A stretch of DNA of 13,152 nt from DASSJF01 sp035280345 (GTDB lineage Bacteria > Sysuimicrobiota > Sysuimicrobiia > Sysuimicrobiales > Segetimicrobiaceae): contig DATEGA010000002.1 in assembly GCA_035280345.1 (NCBI GenBank), forward strand, positions 1-13,152. The letters run 5' to 3'. Shown here piece after piece: positions 1-5,483 of this stretch. The notes below the pieces were generated by a model. The model was not told the origin of the DNA, did no database searches, and saw only the letters and a list, made by a program, of their open reading frames with translations. Position 1 is the first letter of the stretch, and each line of letters begins with the position of its first letter. Made by a program: the position numbers and the translations under genes.

Positions 1-85
1 ACCTCGACAGGGCCGGTCCCCCCGGCGGCTAATCACCCGTGGCGACAGTACGCCGACACCGCTCGGCGAAAAGAGCTACGCGCCC

Positions 86-135
86 TAGGAGTGACATTTT
101 CACGGACCTCTTAGGGTGACCGATTCACTGGCCTA
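86..135. repeat. Two 25-bp direct repeats with GTGA-N5-TCAC dyads
   Basis: Copy one starts at 86 and copy two at 111. GTGAC recurs exactly 25 bp apart (91-95 and 116-120). Each copy contains a dyad, GTGA-N5-TCAC (91-103 and 116-128), followed by a similar tail (CGGACCT against TGGCCTA). Repeated blocks of this sort, with a TGAC...TCAC core, resemble the multiple terminal repeats described for IS21-family ends, so this may be the truncated end of an older element later interrupted by the IS481-type insertion. A pair of operator sites for a dimeric regulator is the alternative. The family assignment is inference. Confidence 0.55.
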
Positions 136-141
136 CGACAT

Positions 142-145
142 CGAC
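142..145. repeat. Target-site duplication CGAC, left copy
   Basis: CGAC lies immediately outside the left inverted repeat of the IS481-type element and matches 1291-1294 on the other side. At four bases a chance match is possible (about 1 in 256), but it falls exactly at the ends defined independently by the inverted repeats. Confidence 0.7.
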
Positions 146-170
146 TGTACTAGTTCAGTACATCCGAAAG
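146..170 (+). repeat. IS481-type left terminal inverted repeat
   Basis: The outer 13 bases match the reverse complement of the right end at 11 positions. After a one-base length difference, the inner block ATCCGAAAG is shared exactly. The end begins TGTA, as is usual for this family. The transposase stop codon lies 12 bp inside it. Confidence 0.82.
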
Positions 171-181
171 ACTTTGCCTCC

Positions 182-1198
182 TCATTTGGGCTGGGTCCGC
201 TGCTGGGTCTGCCAGCGGCGGACGTACTCGTTCGGAGTGATGTACCCGAGCGCCTGGTGTGGCCGGACGTTGTTGTAGGTTTCTTCCCAGGCCTGGAGGA
301 GCGTATTGTGCGTCAGCAGCGACTCCGGAATCTCGGTGAGATCGTAAAACTCTTCCTGATGGGTCCGGTGGCCGCGTTCGACGTGCGCATTGAGCCGGGG
401 CGACCGCGGCGGCAGCACAAAGAGCGCGAGGCCCAGCTCCGCGCAGGCCGTTTCAAAGGTCGCTTTGAATTCCGAGCCGCCGTCAATTTGCACGGCCCGG
501 ACCGGGAAGCCGAAGCGCCCAAAGGCTTCGCGCAGCACCCGTTCCGCCGCGCGGCTCGTGAGCTGTCGGTGCGCGGCCAAGACGTCCTTGCGGCTGACGA
601 CGTCGCGAGCCGTGAAATGGATCCGCCGCACGCCGGGCAGCACTTCGACGGGCGTGGCGTCGATCTGGACCAAGTCGCCCGGTTGCTCGGGCGTAAACCC
701 CCACGGGAGCCGCTTGGCATACGGTCGCGCGCGGCGGCGCCGCCAGCGCGATCGGCTCGCCCGCACGATCGCCGGCTCGCGCAGCTGCCCTTTGGCCCGC
801 AAGCGGGTCAGCGTCCGGCCCACGGTTGATTCCGACACGGTCCACCCCTCCGCGCGAAGCAGGACCCGCAGTTTGGCCTTGCCCCACCGCGGATACCGCT
901 CCCGCAGGACGCGAATGGCCGCGTCGAGCGCTGGCGGGGTCTGGGGCTGGCGGACGGCGTGCGGCCGGCGGGTCTGCCAATCGTCCTCGAGCGTGCGGAG
1001 ATTCCGCGGATCATAGCGATGCCACCAACGGTAAAACGTCGCCGAGCTGATCCCAAAGTGCCGGTAGGTGAGCCGGGCATTCCGGCCGTGGGCGCGATAG
1101 TACTCGATCCACGAGAGCCGCCGCGTGGCCTCGCGCGAGAGCGAGACCACGCGCCGCAGGTGCTTGAGATTCGGCAAGACCGCTGACTCGACATACAT
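182..1198 (-). CDS. IS481-family transposase (DDE integrase type)
   Basis: This 338-residue protein would catalyse cutting and joining of the element's ends. The N-terminal part (about residues 20-135) carries helix-turn-helix segments of the kind that bind the terminal repeats (for example SSATFYRWWHRY near 51-62 and SESTVGRTL near 122-130). The rve/RNase H-like catalytic core follows. I read the triad as D180 (LVQIDATPV), D239 (AVQIDGGSEF) and E274 (NAHVERGHRTH); the D239-E274 spacing gives the classic DD(35)E pattern. The C-terminal motif NNVRPHQALGYITP is typical of integrase-core transposases. I place the start at the ATG at 1198 (MYVES...) rather than further upstream at 1249, because the extra 17 residues have no family-like character. 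No frameshift or internal stop is visible, so the gene looks intact. Confidence 0.92.
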   Translation of the reverse strand: MYVESAVLPNLKHLRRVVSLSREATRRLSWIEYYRAHGRNARLTYRHFGISSATFYRWWHRYDPRNLRTLEDDWQTRRPHAVRQPQTPPALDAAIRVLRERYPRWGKAKLRVLLRAEGWTVSESTVGRTLTRLRAKGQLREPAIVRASRSRWRRRRARPYAKRLPWGFTPEQPGDLVQIDATPVEVLPGVRRIHFTARDVVSRKDVLAAHRQLTSRAAERVLREAFGRFGFPVRAVQIDGGSEFKATFETACAELGLALFVLPPRSPRLNAHVERGHRTHQEEFYDLTEIPESLLTHNTLLQAWEETYNNVRPHQALGYITPNEYVRRWQTQQRTQPK

Positions 1199-1264
1199 GG
1201 CGCCAGTATAGCCGTGCCCGAGCGGCCGCCAACGTCGTTCACGTCCCACCGAACAATCATGGGG

Positions 1265-1290
1265 CTTTCGGATCTATCTGAACCTGTACA
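1265..1290 (-). repeat. IS481-type right terminal inverted repeat
   Basis: Read from 1290 inward on the minus strand it begins TGTACAGGTTCAG and continues to ATCCGAAAG, mirroring the left end at 146-170. It lies 66 bp upstream of the transposase start, leaving room for the transposase promoter inside the element. Confidence 0.82.
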
Positions 1291-1294
1291 CGAC
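1291..1294. repeat. Target-site duplication CGAC, right copy
   Basis: CGAC directly follows the right inverted repeat and matches bases 142-145. Removing the element and one copy would rejoin ...GACATCGAC with ACCGCG..., giving the likely pre-insertion sequence. Confidence 0.7.
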
Positions 1295-1405
1295 ACCGCG
1301 CGGTCCTAATTCGCCCAAATAATCTGCAATTTGGCCCGATAGGTTAACCGAAATCACACACCCGAGGAAAGCAGAATCCGCCTAGGCGGCGAATCTTGTC
1401 CACTG
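1295..1405 (+). other. pyrF upstream region with a 12-bp palindrome
   Basis: This gene-free stretch is AT-richer than its surroundings and is the only place for a pyrF promoter. It holds a 6-bp inverted repeat CCAAAT/ATTTGG (1315-1320 and 1329-1334), an 8-bp palindrome GGTTAACC (1342-1349) and a perfect 12-bp palindrome CCGCCTAGGCGG (1378-1389) ending 16 bp before the pyrF ATG. I cannot pick out a convincing -35/-10 pair. The palindrome may be an operator or may mask the start region of the mRNA. The IS481-type element now ends about 110 bp upstream of pyrF and may have displaced older control sequence. Confidence 0.4.
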
Positions 1406-2110
1406 ATGGGAGCCTCACGTGATCCGCGCGACCGCCTGATCGTGGCCCTCGACACTCCGTCTCTTCCGGAGGCGGAGGCGCTCGCTGACCGGCTGGCCGG
1501 CGCGGTGCGATGGTTCAAGATCGGCCCGCAGCTCTTCACCCCGGCGGGTCCGGCCGCGGTCGCCGCGATCCGCCGGCGCGGCGAGATTTTCCTTGACCTC
1601 AAATTTCACGACATTCCGTCCACGGTCGCCGCGGGAGTCGCGGCGGCCGCCCGGCTCGGGGTCTCCCTCTGCAACGTCCACGCTCTCGGCGGCCGCGCCA
1701 TGATCGAAGCGGCATCGCGCGCCGCCCGCGAGACGCGCATGCGGGTGATCGCCGTCACGCTGCTGACAAGCGGCGACGCGGCAACCCTGGAGGACATCGG
1801 CGTGCGTGAGGCACCGGCGGCTGAGACGCTGCGCCTTGCGCGGCTCGCACAGGCCGGCGGCCTCGACGGGGTCGTCGCCCCACCGCTCGACGCGGCGGCG
1901 GTGCGCAAAGCGTGCGGGCCCGAATTCCTCATCGTCAGCCCTGGGATCCGGCCGATGGATGGCGACCGCGACGATCAGCGGCGCACCGACACACCCGCCG
2001 CCGCCGTGGCGGCGGGCGCCGACATGCTGGTCGTCGGACGCGCGATCATACGCGCGGACGACCCGCGCCGTGTGGTGGAGGAGATCATCCGGCAGATCGC
2101 CGGACCCTGA
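1406..2110 (+). CDS. pyrF: Orotidine-5'-phosphate decarboxylase
   Basis: The enzyme converts orotidine 5'-monophosphate to UMP with loss of CO2, the last step of de novo pyrimidine synthesis, in the cytoplasm. The 234-residue length is normal for the bacterial family. The active-site signature is clear: FLDLKFHDIP gives D64, K66 and D69, with K38 in RWFKIGPQLF, forming the expected Lys-Asp-Lys-Asp charge network. The phosphate-binding segments SPGIRP (about 178-183) and VVGRAII (about 208-214) complete the TIM barrel. No good Shine-Dalgarno sequence precedes the ATG at 1406; GAGGAAA at 1364-1370 is too far away. An in-frame TTG at 1397 has AGGCGG 7 bases upstream and is a possible alternative, as is leaderless initiation. 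No other pyrimidine gene is visible. It converges on the minus-strand gene ending at 2187. Confidence 0.95.
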   Translation: MGASRDPRDRLIVALDTPSLPEAEALADRLAGAVRWFKIGPQLFTPAGPAAVAAIRRRGEIFLDLKFHDIPSTVAAGVAAAARLGVSLCNVHALGGRAMIEAASRAARETRMRVIAVTLLTSGDAATLEDIGVREAPAAETLRLARLAQAGGLDGVVAPPLDAAAVRKACGPEFLIVSPGIRPMDGDRDDQRRTDTPAAAVAAGADMLVVGRAIIRADDPRRVVEEIIRQIAGP

Positions 2111-2129
2111 CGCGTCCGATGCCTCGCGC

Positions 2130-2181
2130 GGCGGAAGAGAACGAGACGGCCCATCGCGGGCCGCCCCGGCGATCTTCCGCC
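2130..2181. terminator. Nested hairpin between convergent genes, possible bidirectional terminator
   Basis: Two inverted repeats are nested here. The outer stem pairs 2130-2138 (GGCGGAAGA) with 2173-2181 (TCTTCCGCC) over 9 bp. The inner stem pairs 2147-2152 (CGGCCC) with 2158-2163 (GGGCCG) around a 5-nt loop. It sits exactly between the pyrF stop and the stop of the opposing gene at 2187, where a shared terminator is expected. Neither side has a clear T-tract, so it is not a canonical intrinsic terminator; it may instead stabilise the 3' ends. Confidence 0.5.
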
Positions 2182-2186
2182 CTGCT

Positions 2187-2810
2187 CTACTGCGCGGCGA
2201 CCGCGGTCAGCGGAGCCGCGATCTCCGGGACGGCGCGCCGGACCGCATCGTCGATGGCGTTCTCGACGACCATGTACGGAAGCGTGCCGAGCGAATGCCC
2301 AGTCAGCTTCGTCTGGTACACGATCCGCCCCTGTGAAGCGTCGAAGACCTGGACCGTGACGACGGCGAGACCGGACAACACGCCCCCGCCCGCCCCGCCC
2401 CCGAAGTCCAAATCGGCGCCACCCCCCCCGAGCCGGTCCAACACCAACGACTGGATCCACCCGACGACAACGTGGTCCGCCTCCGTGGCACGGGCGAGTT
2501 CGGCCAGCCGAGCGAACCGCAGGACGTCTGAGTCGTGCCAGCGCAGGCCGCCTTCATCGGCGCGCACTTGCTCGCGCGGCACGACCGCGAACCGTCCGCC
2601 GGCGGCCGCCGAGAGTTTGGACGACATGTCGGCGCTGGCGTATTCTTCCGGAACGAGCCCCGTGTACGTGGTCACGGGCGTTGGCGCGTAGAACCGCGCA
2701 ACGGCAACCGTCATGCCGGCCGCCCGGACGGACCCGACCCACGGCAGGGCGACCGCGGCCAGGAGCGCCGCCGCAGTGAGGAGCAGCCTCAGAATCGCAA
2801 GGCGGTGCAT
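2187..2810 (-). CDS. Exported CsgG/TolB-N-like protein of unknown role
   Basis: A 207-residue protein with an N-terminal signal segment: MHRLAILR, a hydrophobic stretch at about 9-26, then a possible cleavage site at SVRAA near 27-31. There is no lipobox cysteine. The mature part starts MTVAVARFY and continues with DMSSKLSAAAGGRFAVVPREQV (about 61-82) and an ATEADHVVVGWIQ strand (about 108-120). This order (beta strand, helix, 'grF.VvpR' strand, later 'aD..v.G') matches the nucleotide-binding-domain-like fold seen in CsgG, TolB-N and related lipoproteins. A glycine-rich loop at 128-144 interrupts it, and VTVQVFDASQGRIVYQTKLTG (about 151-171) is the typical following hairpin. The ATG at 2810 has GGAGG (2820-2824) 9 bases upstream. 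It lies 16 bp downstream of the 98-residue gene and probably shares its transcript. The substrate is unknown; the fold assignment rests on pattern only. Confidence 0.7.
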   Translation of the reverse strand: MHRLAILRLLLTAAALLAAVALPWVGSVRAAGMTVAVARFYAPTPVTTYTGLVPEEYASADMSSKLSAAAGGRFAVVPREQVRADEGGLRWHDSDVLRFARLAELARATEADHVVVGWIQSLVLDRLGGGGADLDFGGGAGGGVLSGLAVVTVQVFDASQGRIVYQTKLTGHSLGTLPYMVVENAIDDAVRRAVPEIAAPLTAVAAQ

Positions 2811-2819
2811 GAAGGGGCG

Positions 2820-2824
2820 CCTCC
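2820..2824 (-). promoter_or_regulatory. Shine-Dalgarno GGAGG for the CsgG-like gene
   Basis: GGAGG on the minus strand lies 9 bases before the ATG at 2810. This fixes that start over an in-frame upstream extension of 22 residues, which is arginine-rich and lacks signal-peptide character. Confidence 0.7.
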
Positions 2825-2826
2825 GG

Positions 2827-3123
2827 TTAGGGTGCCCACTCCGCCGGGACGGGCCGGCCGTCCGCAGTCTTGACAATGGACCACTTGCGACCGTTGTACT
2901 TCACGGTGTCGCCCAGCGAGACTGCCGCGAAGAACGCCGGCGGCACCTGATATGTCTGGCCCTGCACCATGATCAGCCTTTCGTAGTCGTCCGGGTTTTT
3001 CACATACTTCTGCTCCACCGGACCGTAGACGTACGCGTTGGCGCCGCAGCCGACCGCGATGTCCGCGGCGAGGAGCGCGAGCAATGCGACGAAGATGACG
3101 GCCCTGACGGTCTGCCCCCGCAT
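2827..3123 (-). CDS. Small exported or membrane-anchored protein, unknown function
   Basis: A 98-residue protein I do not recognise. It has a short positively charged N-terminus, a hydrophobic segment at about 8-24 and one cysteine (C26) just after it, in the context DIAVGCGAN. That could be a weak lipobox, though alanine at -3 is not ideal, so lipoprotein or anchored protein are both possible. The remaining 70 residues are soluble, rich in Tyr, Val and Lys, with short strand-like pieces (ERLIMVQGQTYQVP, GDTVKYNGRKWSIVK) suggesting a small beta domain. I chose the ATG at 3123 because GGAGG at 3132-3136 is 8 bases upstream; the ATG at 3126 is also possible, while a GTG at 3132 would overlap the ribosome-binding site. 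It is followed after 16 bp by the CsgG-like gene, so the two probably act together in the envelope. Confidence 0.6.
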   Translation of the reverse strand: MRGQTVRAVIFVALLALLAADIAVGCGANAYVYGPVEQKYVKNPDDYERLIMVQGQTYQVPPAFFAAVSLGDTVKYNGRKWSIVKTADGRPVPAEWAP

Positions 3124-3131
3124 CATCCACA

Positions 3132-3136
3132 CCTCC
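3132..3136 (-). promoter_or_regulatory. Shine-Dalgarno GGAGG for the 98-residue gene
   Basis: GGAGG on the minus strand overlaps the furthest upstream candidate start (GTG at 3132) and so rules it out, favouring the ATG at 3123 (8-base spacing) or at 3126 (5-base spacing). Confidence 0.7.
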
Positions 3137-3154
3137 GAGAATCGATCCTTCCTG

Positions 3155-3160
3155 AGTATA
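3155..3160 (-). promoter_or_regulatory. Candidate -10 element TATACT
   Basis: Read on the minus strand, TATACT lies about 19 bp before the Shine-Dalgarno of the 98-residue gene and differs from TATAAT at one base. The best -35 candidate is a TTACAC-like hexamer with a long 19-bp spacer, so the promoter is only plausible. It would drive the 98-residue and CsgG-like genes just downstream of the porin terminator. Confidence 0.35.
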
Positions 3161-3209
3161 GTCCATTTGGGCGAAGGCCGTGTAACGTCGTGGCCGGCAT
3201 CGCGAGTGG

Positions 3210-3252
3210 ACCGGAAAAACCGGGTGGCCCCCCGATCGTTCGGGGGGCCACC
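3210..3252 (-). terminator. Intrinsic terminator of the SLH porin gene
   Basis: A perfect 13-bp stem pairs 3223-3235 with 3240-3252 (GGTGGCCCCCCGA against its complement) around the 4-nt loop 3236-3239. Read on the minus strand it is followed after about 3 bases by TTTTT (3215-3219). It starts 23 bp after the porin stop codon. Stem strength, T-run and position make this a standard rho-independent terminator acting on the minus strand. Confidence 0.88.
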
Positions 3253-3275
3253 GCGGGACAGGCTATCCTGCGCGG

Positions 3276-5045
3276 CTAGAAGTTGTAGTTAAGCTCCGAC
3301 CGCCACAGGGTGTACTGCAGGACCCCGTTGATGTTCTGCTGCTCCCAACGGGTATAGATGCTTGCGCCCGGCGCGAACCGGTAGACGACGCCGGCCCGCC
3401 ACTCGGTGATGCCCATCCCGTTAGAAATGTTGTTGCCGGTGATGTAGGCGCCGAGGAAGCCCCACTGATCGGTGATGTCAAACGACAGGTCCGCCGTAAA
3501 CAGCTGGGCGTTGCCCGGACCGACCGAGCCAGAGATGTCGTAGTCGACGTCGCTCTGGTACGGTGCGTAGAAGTTGACGCCCGCGTTCTCGTAAGAGAGG
3601 GTGAGCGCGAGCTTGTGGCCGATGCCGGTCATCGCGCCGAGGTCGACCACGGCGTCGACGTAGTACGCGCTGTCGGTGATGCCGGCGGTACCGTCGTTCC
3701 ACCAGGCGATCTCGCCGTCAACCGTAATCCCGGGCACGGCGTTCCACGTGGCGTACCCGCCGCCGCCCGAGCCGAGCGCGTGACACTCGATGCCGCCCGC
3801 TGCGGTGCCACCGCCGGCCGCGGCCGGCAGGGTGCCCGTTCCCACCGCCGGGCACATCGCCGTCGGCGGGTTCGTGAGCGGAGTGCTGATGTTGCCGTAG
3901 ACGTGCCAGAGCGCGCTGGTCGCGTTCGACGGGAAAGCGCTCGAGGCGGCGTTGATGTTGTTCGCCACCCAGTACCCGCCGACGCGCAGGCCGGGGATGA
4001 TGCGGATGTTGGCATCCACTCCGTAGGCATCCTCGCCCAGGAAGTAGGAACCGCCGCCGGTCGGGCCGATGACGCGCCAGACCGCCGCCTGCCAGTTGAA
4101 GTCAGCCCACGACGGCACGTTGCCGGAGAGCCGCAGGCCGTCCCAGAGCGCGAGGCCGGCGTCGCCGGTCGAGGCGCCGTACGTGTCGGACGTGCTGTTC
4201 ACGAGCAGGCCGTGGGGGCCGAACTGCAGCGGGAGCATCCCAAAGCCGTTCAGGAGGCCGCCCATGCGGCCCAGCTGGATCCGAAGGGGCCAGCCCCACG
4301 CATGATTCCAATCGAGGTACAGTTCCGCGATGTTCGCAAACTGATAGCACGGCGTGCCGTTGCCGGCACACGAGGCGCCGGCACCAGGAACGCCGCCGCC
4401 CCCGTACCCAGCGCTGTCGAAGGTCACTGGCGTGCTGGTACCGGCGCTTGATAGTTCGAGGCCGATGATCGCGTGGATGTCGGGCGCCACGCTACCGTCG
4501 AACATCAGCTTGCCGCCCATCCTGGCCCGCAGGTTCGGTGTGCTGCCGGCCGCGGTGGAGCCGGTGTTGATGTTGCCGTTGACACTCGCACCCGAGAATG
4601 AGGTGCTGCCGTCATAACGGAACCGGTACCGGCCGGTGATCTTCACGTTGTCCAGCCGGGCCTTGATCGCGTTCAATTCCTCTTCGATGGCCGTGACTCG
4701 AACGCCCAGCGCGGCGAGTTCCGCCCGGAACTCGTTGATCAACCGCTGCAGCGCATCGAGGTCGGCTTTCGTTACCTGGGGCGCCGGCGCGGGAGCCGGA
4801 ATCTGAATGCTCTCGATCCGCGCCAACAGCCTAGCAACGACCATCGCCATCTCGTACCGGGTCATGGCGCGGTCGCCCTTGAAGGTCCCGTCCGGATAAC
4901 CCTCGACGAGGCCCTTCGCCGCCAGCTCAGCGATCGCGTCGTACGCCCAGTGATTCGTGGGCACGTCGGCGAACGGCTGCGCAAACGCGGGGGCAACCAT
5001 TGCAAACATGACCGCGGCCGCTACTGCTACCGCGATATGTCTCAT
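3276..5045 (-). CDS. SLH-domain outer-membrane porin (OmpM/SlpA-type)
   Basis: A 589-residue protein that should form a beta-barrel channel in the outer membrane while holding that membrane to the cell wall. Order of parts: signal peptide 1-22 (cleavage after AFA), one SLH domain at about 25-75 (FADVPTNHWAYDAI...GYPDGTFKGDRAMTRYEMA), a proline/alanine hinge at 82-90 (IPAPAPAP), a coiled-coil at about 91-133 (heptad-like LDALQRLINEF, VTAIEEELNAIKARL), then a barrel from about 136 with alternating aromatic strands, ending in ELNYNF with a C-terminal phenylalanine as in barrels recognised by BamA. This layout is known from OmpM, Thermus SlpA and cyanobacterial porins. All four cysteines (C226, C233, C398, C421) sit in low-complexity, loop-like stretches. 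The ATG at 5045 has GGGGG(A) about 10 bases upstream. The gene is monocistronic, with its own terminator and a long leader. Confidence 0.9.
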   Translation of the reverse strand: MRHIAVAVAAAVMFAMVAPAFAQPFADVPTNHWAYDAIAELAAKGLVEGYPDGTFKGDRAMTRYEMAMVVARLLARIESIQIPAPAPAPQVTKADLDALQRLINEFRAELAALGVRVTAIEEELNAIKARLDNVKITGRYRFRYDGSTSFSGASVNGNINTGSTAAGSTPNLRARMGGKLMFDGSVAPDIHAIIGLELSSAGTSTPVTFDSAGYGGGGVPGAGASCAGNGTPCYQFANIAELYLDWNHAWGWPLRIQLGRMGGLLNGFGMLPLQFGPHGLLVNSTSDTYGASTGDAGLALWDGLRLSGNVPSWADFNWQAAVWRVIGPTGGGSYFLGEDAYGVDANIRIIPGLRVGGYWVANNINAASSAFPSNATSALWHVYGNISTPLTNPPTAMCPAVGTGTLPAAAGGGTAAGGIECHALGSGGGGYATWNAVPGITVDGEIAWWNDGTAGITDSAYYVDAVVDLGAMTGIGHKLALTLSYENAGVNFYAPYQSDVDYDISGSVGPGNAQLFTADLSFDITDQWGFLGAYITGNNISNGMGITEWRAGVVYRFAPGASIYTRWEQQNINGVLQYTLWRSELNYNF

Positions 5046-5055
5046 CCTGCCCATT

Positions 5056-5060
5056 CCCCC
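5056..5060 (-). promoter_or_regulatory. Purine-rich ribosome-binding site of the porin gene
   Basis: AAGGGGGA on the minus strand (5055-5062) lies 10 bases before the ATG at 5045 but only one or two bases before the in-frame ATG at 5054. This supports the downstream start and a standard 22-residue signal peptide. Confidence 0.6.
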
Positions 5061-5483
5061 TTGCTGGTGTGAAGTCGGGCCTTGGGCAGAGGCTGTAGGC
5101 TCGAGTGACCGTGTTTTCTCGCGCCGTCTGTCCTCCGACCGCAACCCGCGTGTCGACCCGCTCCCGGCCCCGTCCCGTTGGTACCGCCCCCTCCTCTCCG
5201 GACGAGACCCGGCGCGGCCTGTGGCCGCTCGGACCGGGTGACCACTTAGAGCAAAGACTGAAAAAGCAAGAGCAGACGGAATCCGCCGGGCTTGATACCC
5301 ACCCATACCGATGCCGTGGGCCATCGCCCAGCCTTAACCATACGGCTCTACGACAATATCACCTAACTTCCTGCCGACTTTGAAAAGCCTGTTCACAATA
5401 GTAACATAGGCCGAAAAGCACGTACACCACCTCAATACCGAACGTACATTTGCTCTAATGGAGGTTAGTTCCACAAAACATAC
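5061..5483 (-). other. Long gene-free leader and promoter region of the porin gene
   Basis: About 420 bp with no accepted gene. The half next to the porin is GC-rich; the far part (about 5330-5483) is clearly AT-richer than the rest of the window, as expected for a strong promoter region. Visible structure: hairpin TGGGC-CATC-GCCCA (5317-5330), CGTACA twice exactly 22 bp apart (5421-5426 and 5443-5448), and GAGGTT/AACCTC (5461-5466 with 5486-5491), which overlaps the stop of the YqgF/RuvX-like gene. I could not find a convincing -35/-10 pair or match a known riboswitch. An in-frame extension of the porin frame through this region is arginine-rich and does not look coding. Confidence 0.5.

Larger units (their letters stand above)
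1..145. other. Gene-free left edge before the insertion sequence
   Basis: I see no convincing coding region in this stretch. Its only clear structure is a pair of 25-bp direct repeats (about 86-135), annotated separately, and the last four bases (142-145, CGAC), which are one copy of the target duplication of the neighbouring IS481-type element. An open plus-strand frame that starts in this stretch at 116 and runs on into the transposase region is antisense to an intact transposase and is not accepted. Confidence 0.6.
146..1290 (-). mobile_element. Complete IS481-type insertion sequence, 1145 bp
   Basis: The element is bounded by imperfect terminal inverted repeats. The left end (146-170) begins TGTACTAGTTCAG. 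The right end, read inward from 1290, begins TGTACAGGTTCAG, and both continue to a shared ATCCGAAAG block. The flanking bases 142-145 and 1291-1294 are both CGAC, which fits a 4-bp target duplication; IS481-family elements are known to make short duplications. Inside lies one full-length transposase on the minus strand with an unbroken reading frame and all three catalytic acidic residues. Intact ends, duplication and gene together suggest recent insertion and a possibly active copy. It sits upstream of pyrF and reads away from it. Confidence 0.88.

Noticed and set aside
116..829. Plus-strand open frame of 237 codons across the transposase region
   Set aside because: It is antisense to an intact IS481-type transposase with all catalytic residues; its composition is the arginine/proline-rich type produced by shadow frames in GC-rich DNA.
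1912..2691. Plus-strand open frame overlapping the pyrF end and the CsgG-like gene
   Set aside because: It runs in a different frame from pyrF and across the convergent hairpin; the sequence is low-complexity Arg/Pro.
3615..4451. Plus-strand open frame of 278 codons opposite the porin
   Set aside because: It is antisense to the SLH porin, rich in Arg, Ala and Val without domain pattern.
5046..5324. In-frame upstream extension of the porin by 93 codons
   Set aside because: The extension is arginine-rich, would put the signal peptide inside the protein, and a good ribosome-binding site precedes the ATG at 5045.
5240..5360. Possible riboswitch in the porin leader
   Set aside because: I compared the minus-strand sequence by eye with cyclic-di-GMP, cyclic-di-AMP and other common aptamer cores and saw no conserved core; only small hairpins are present.
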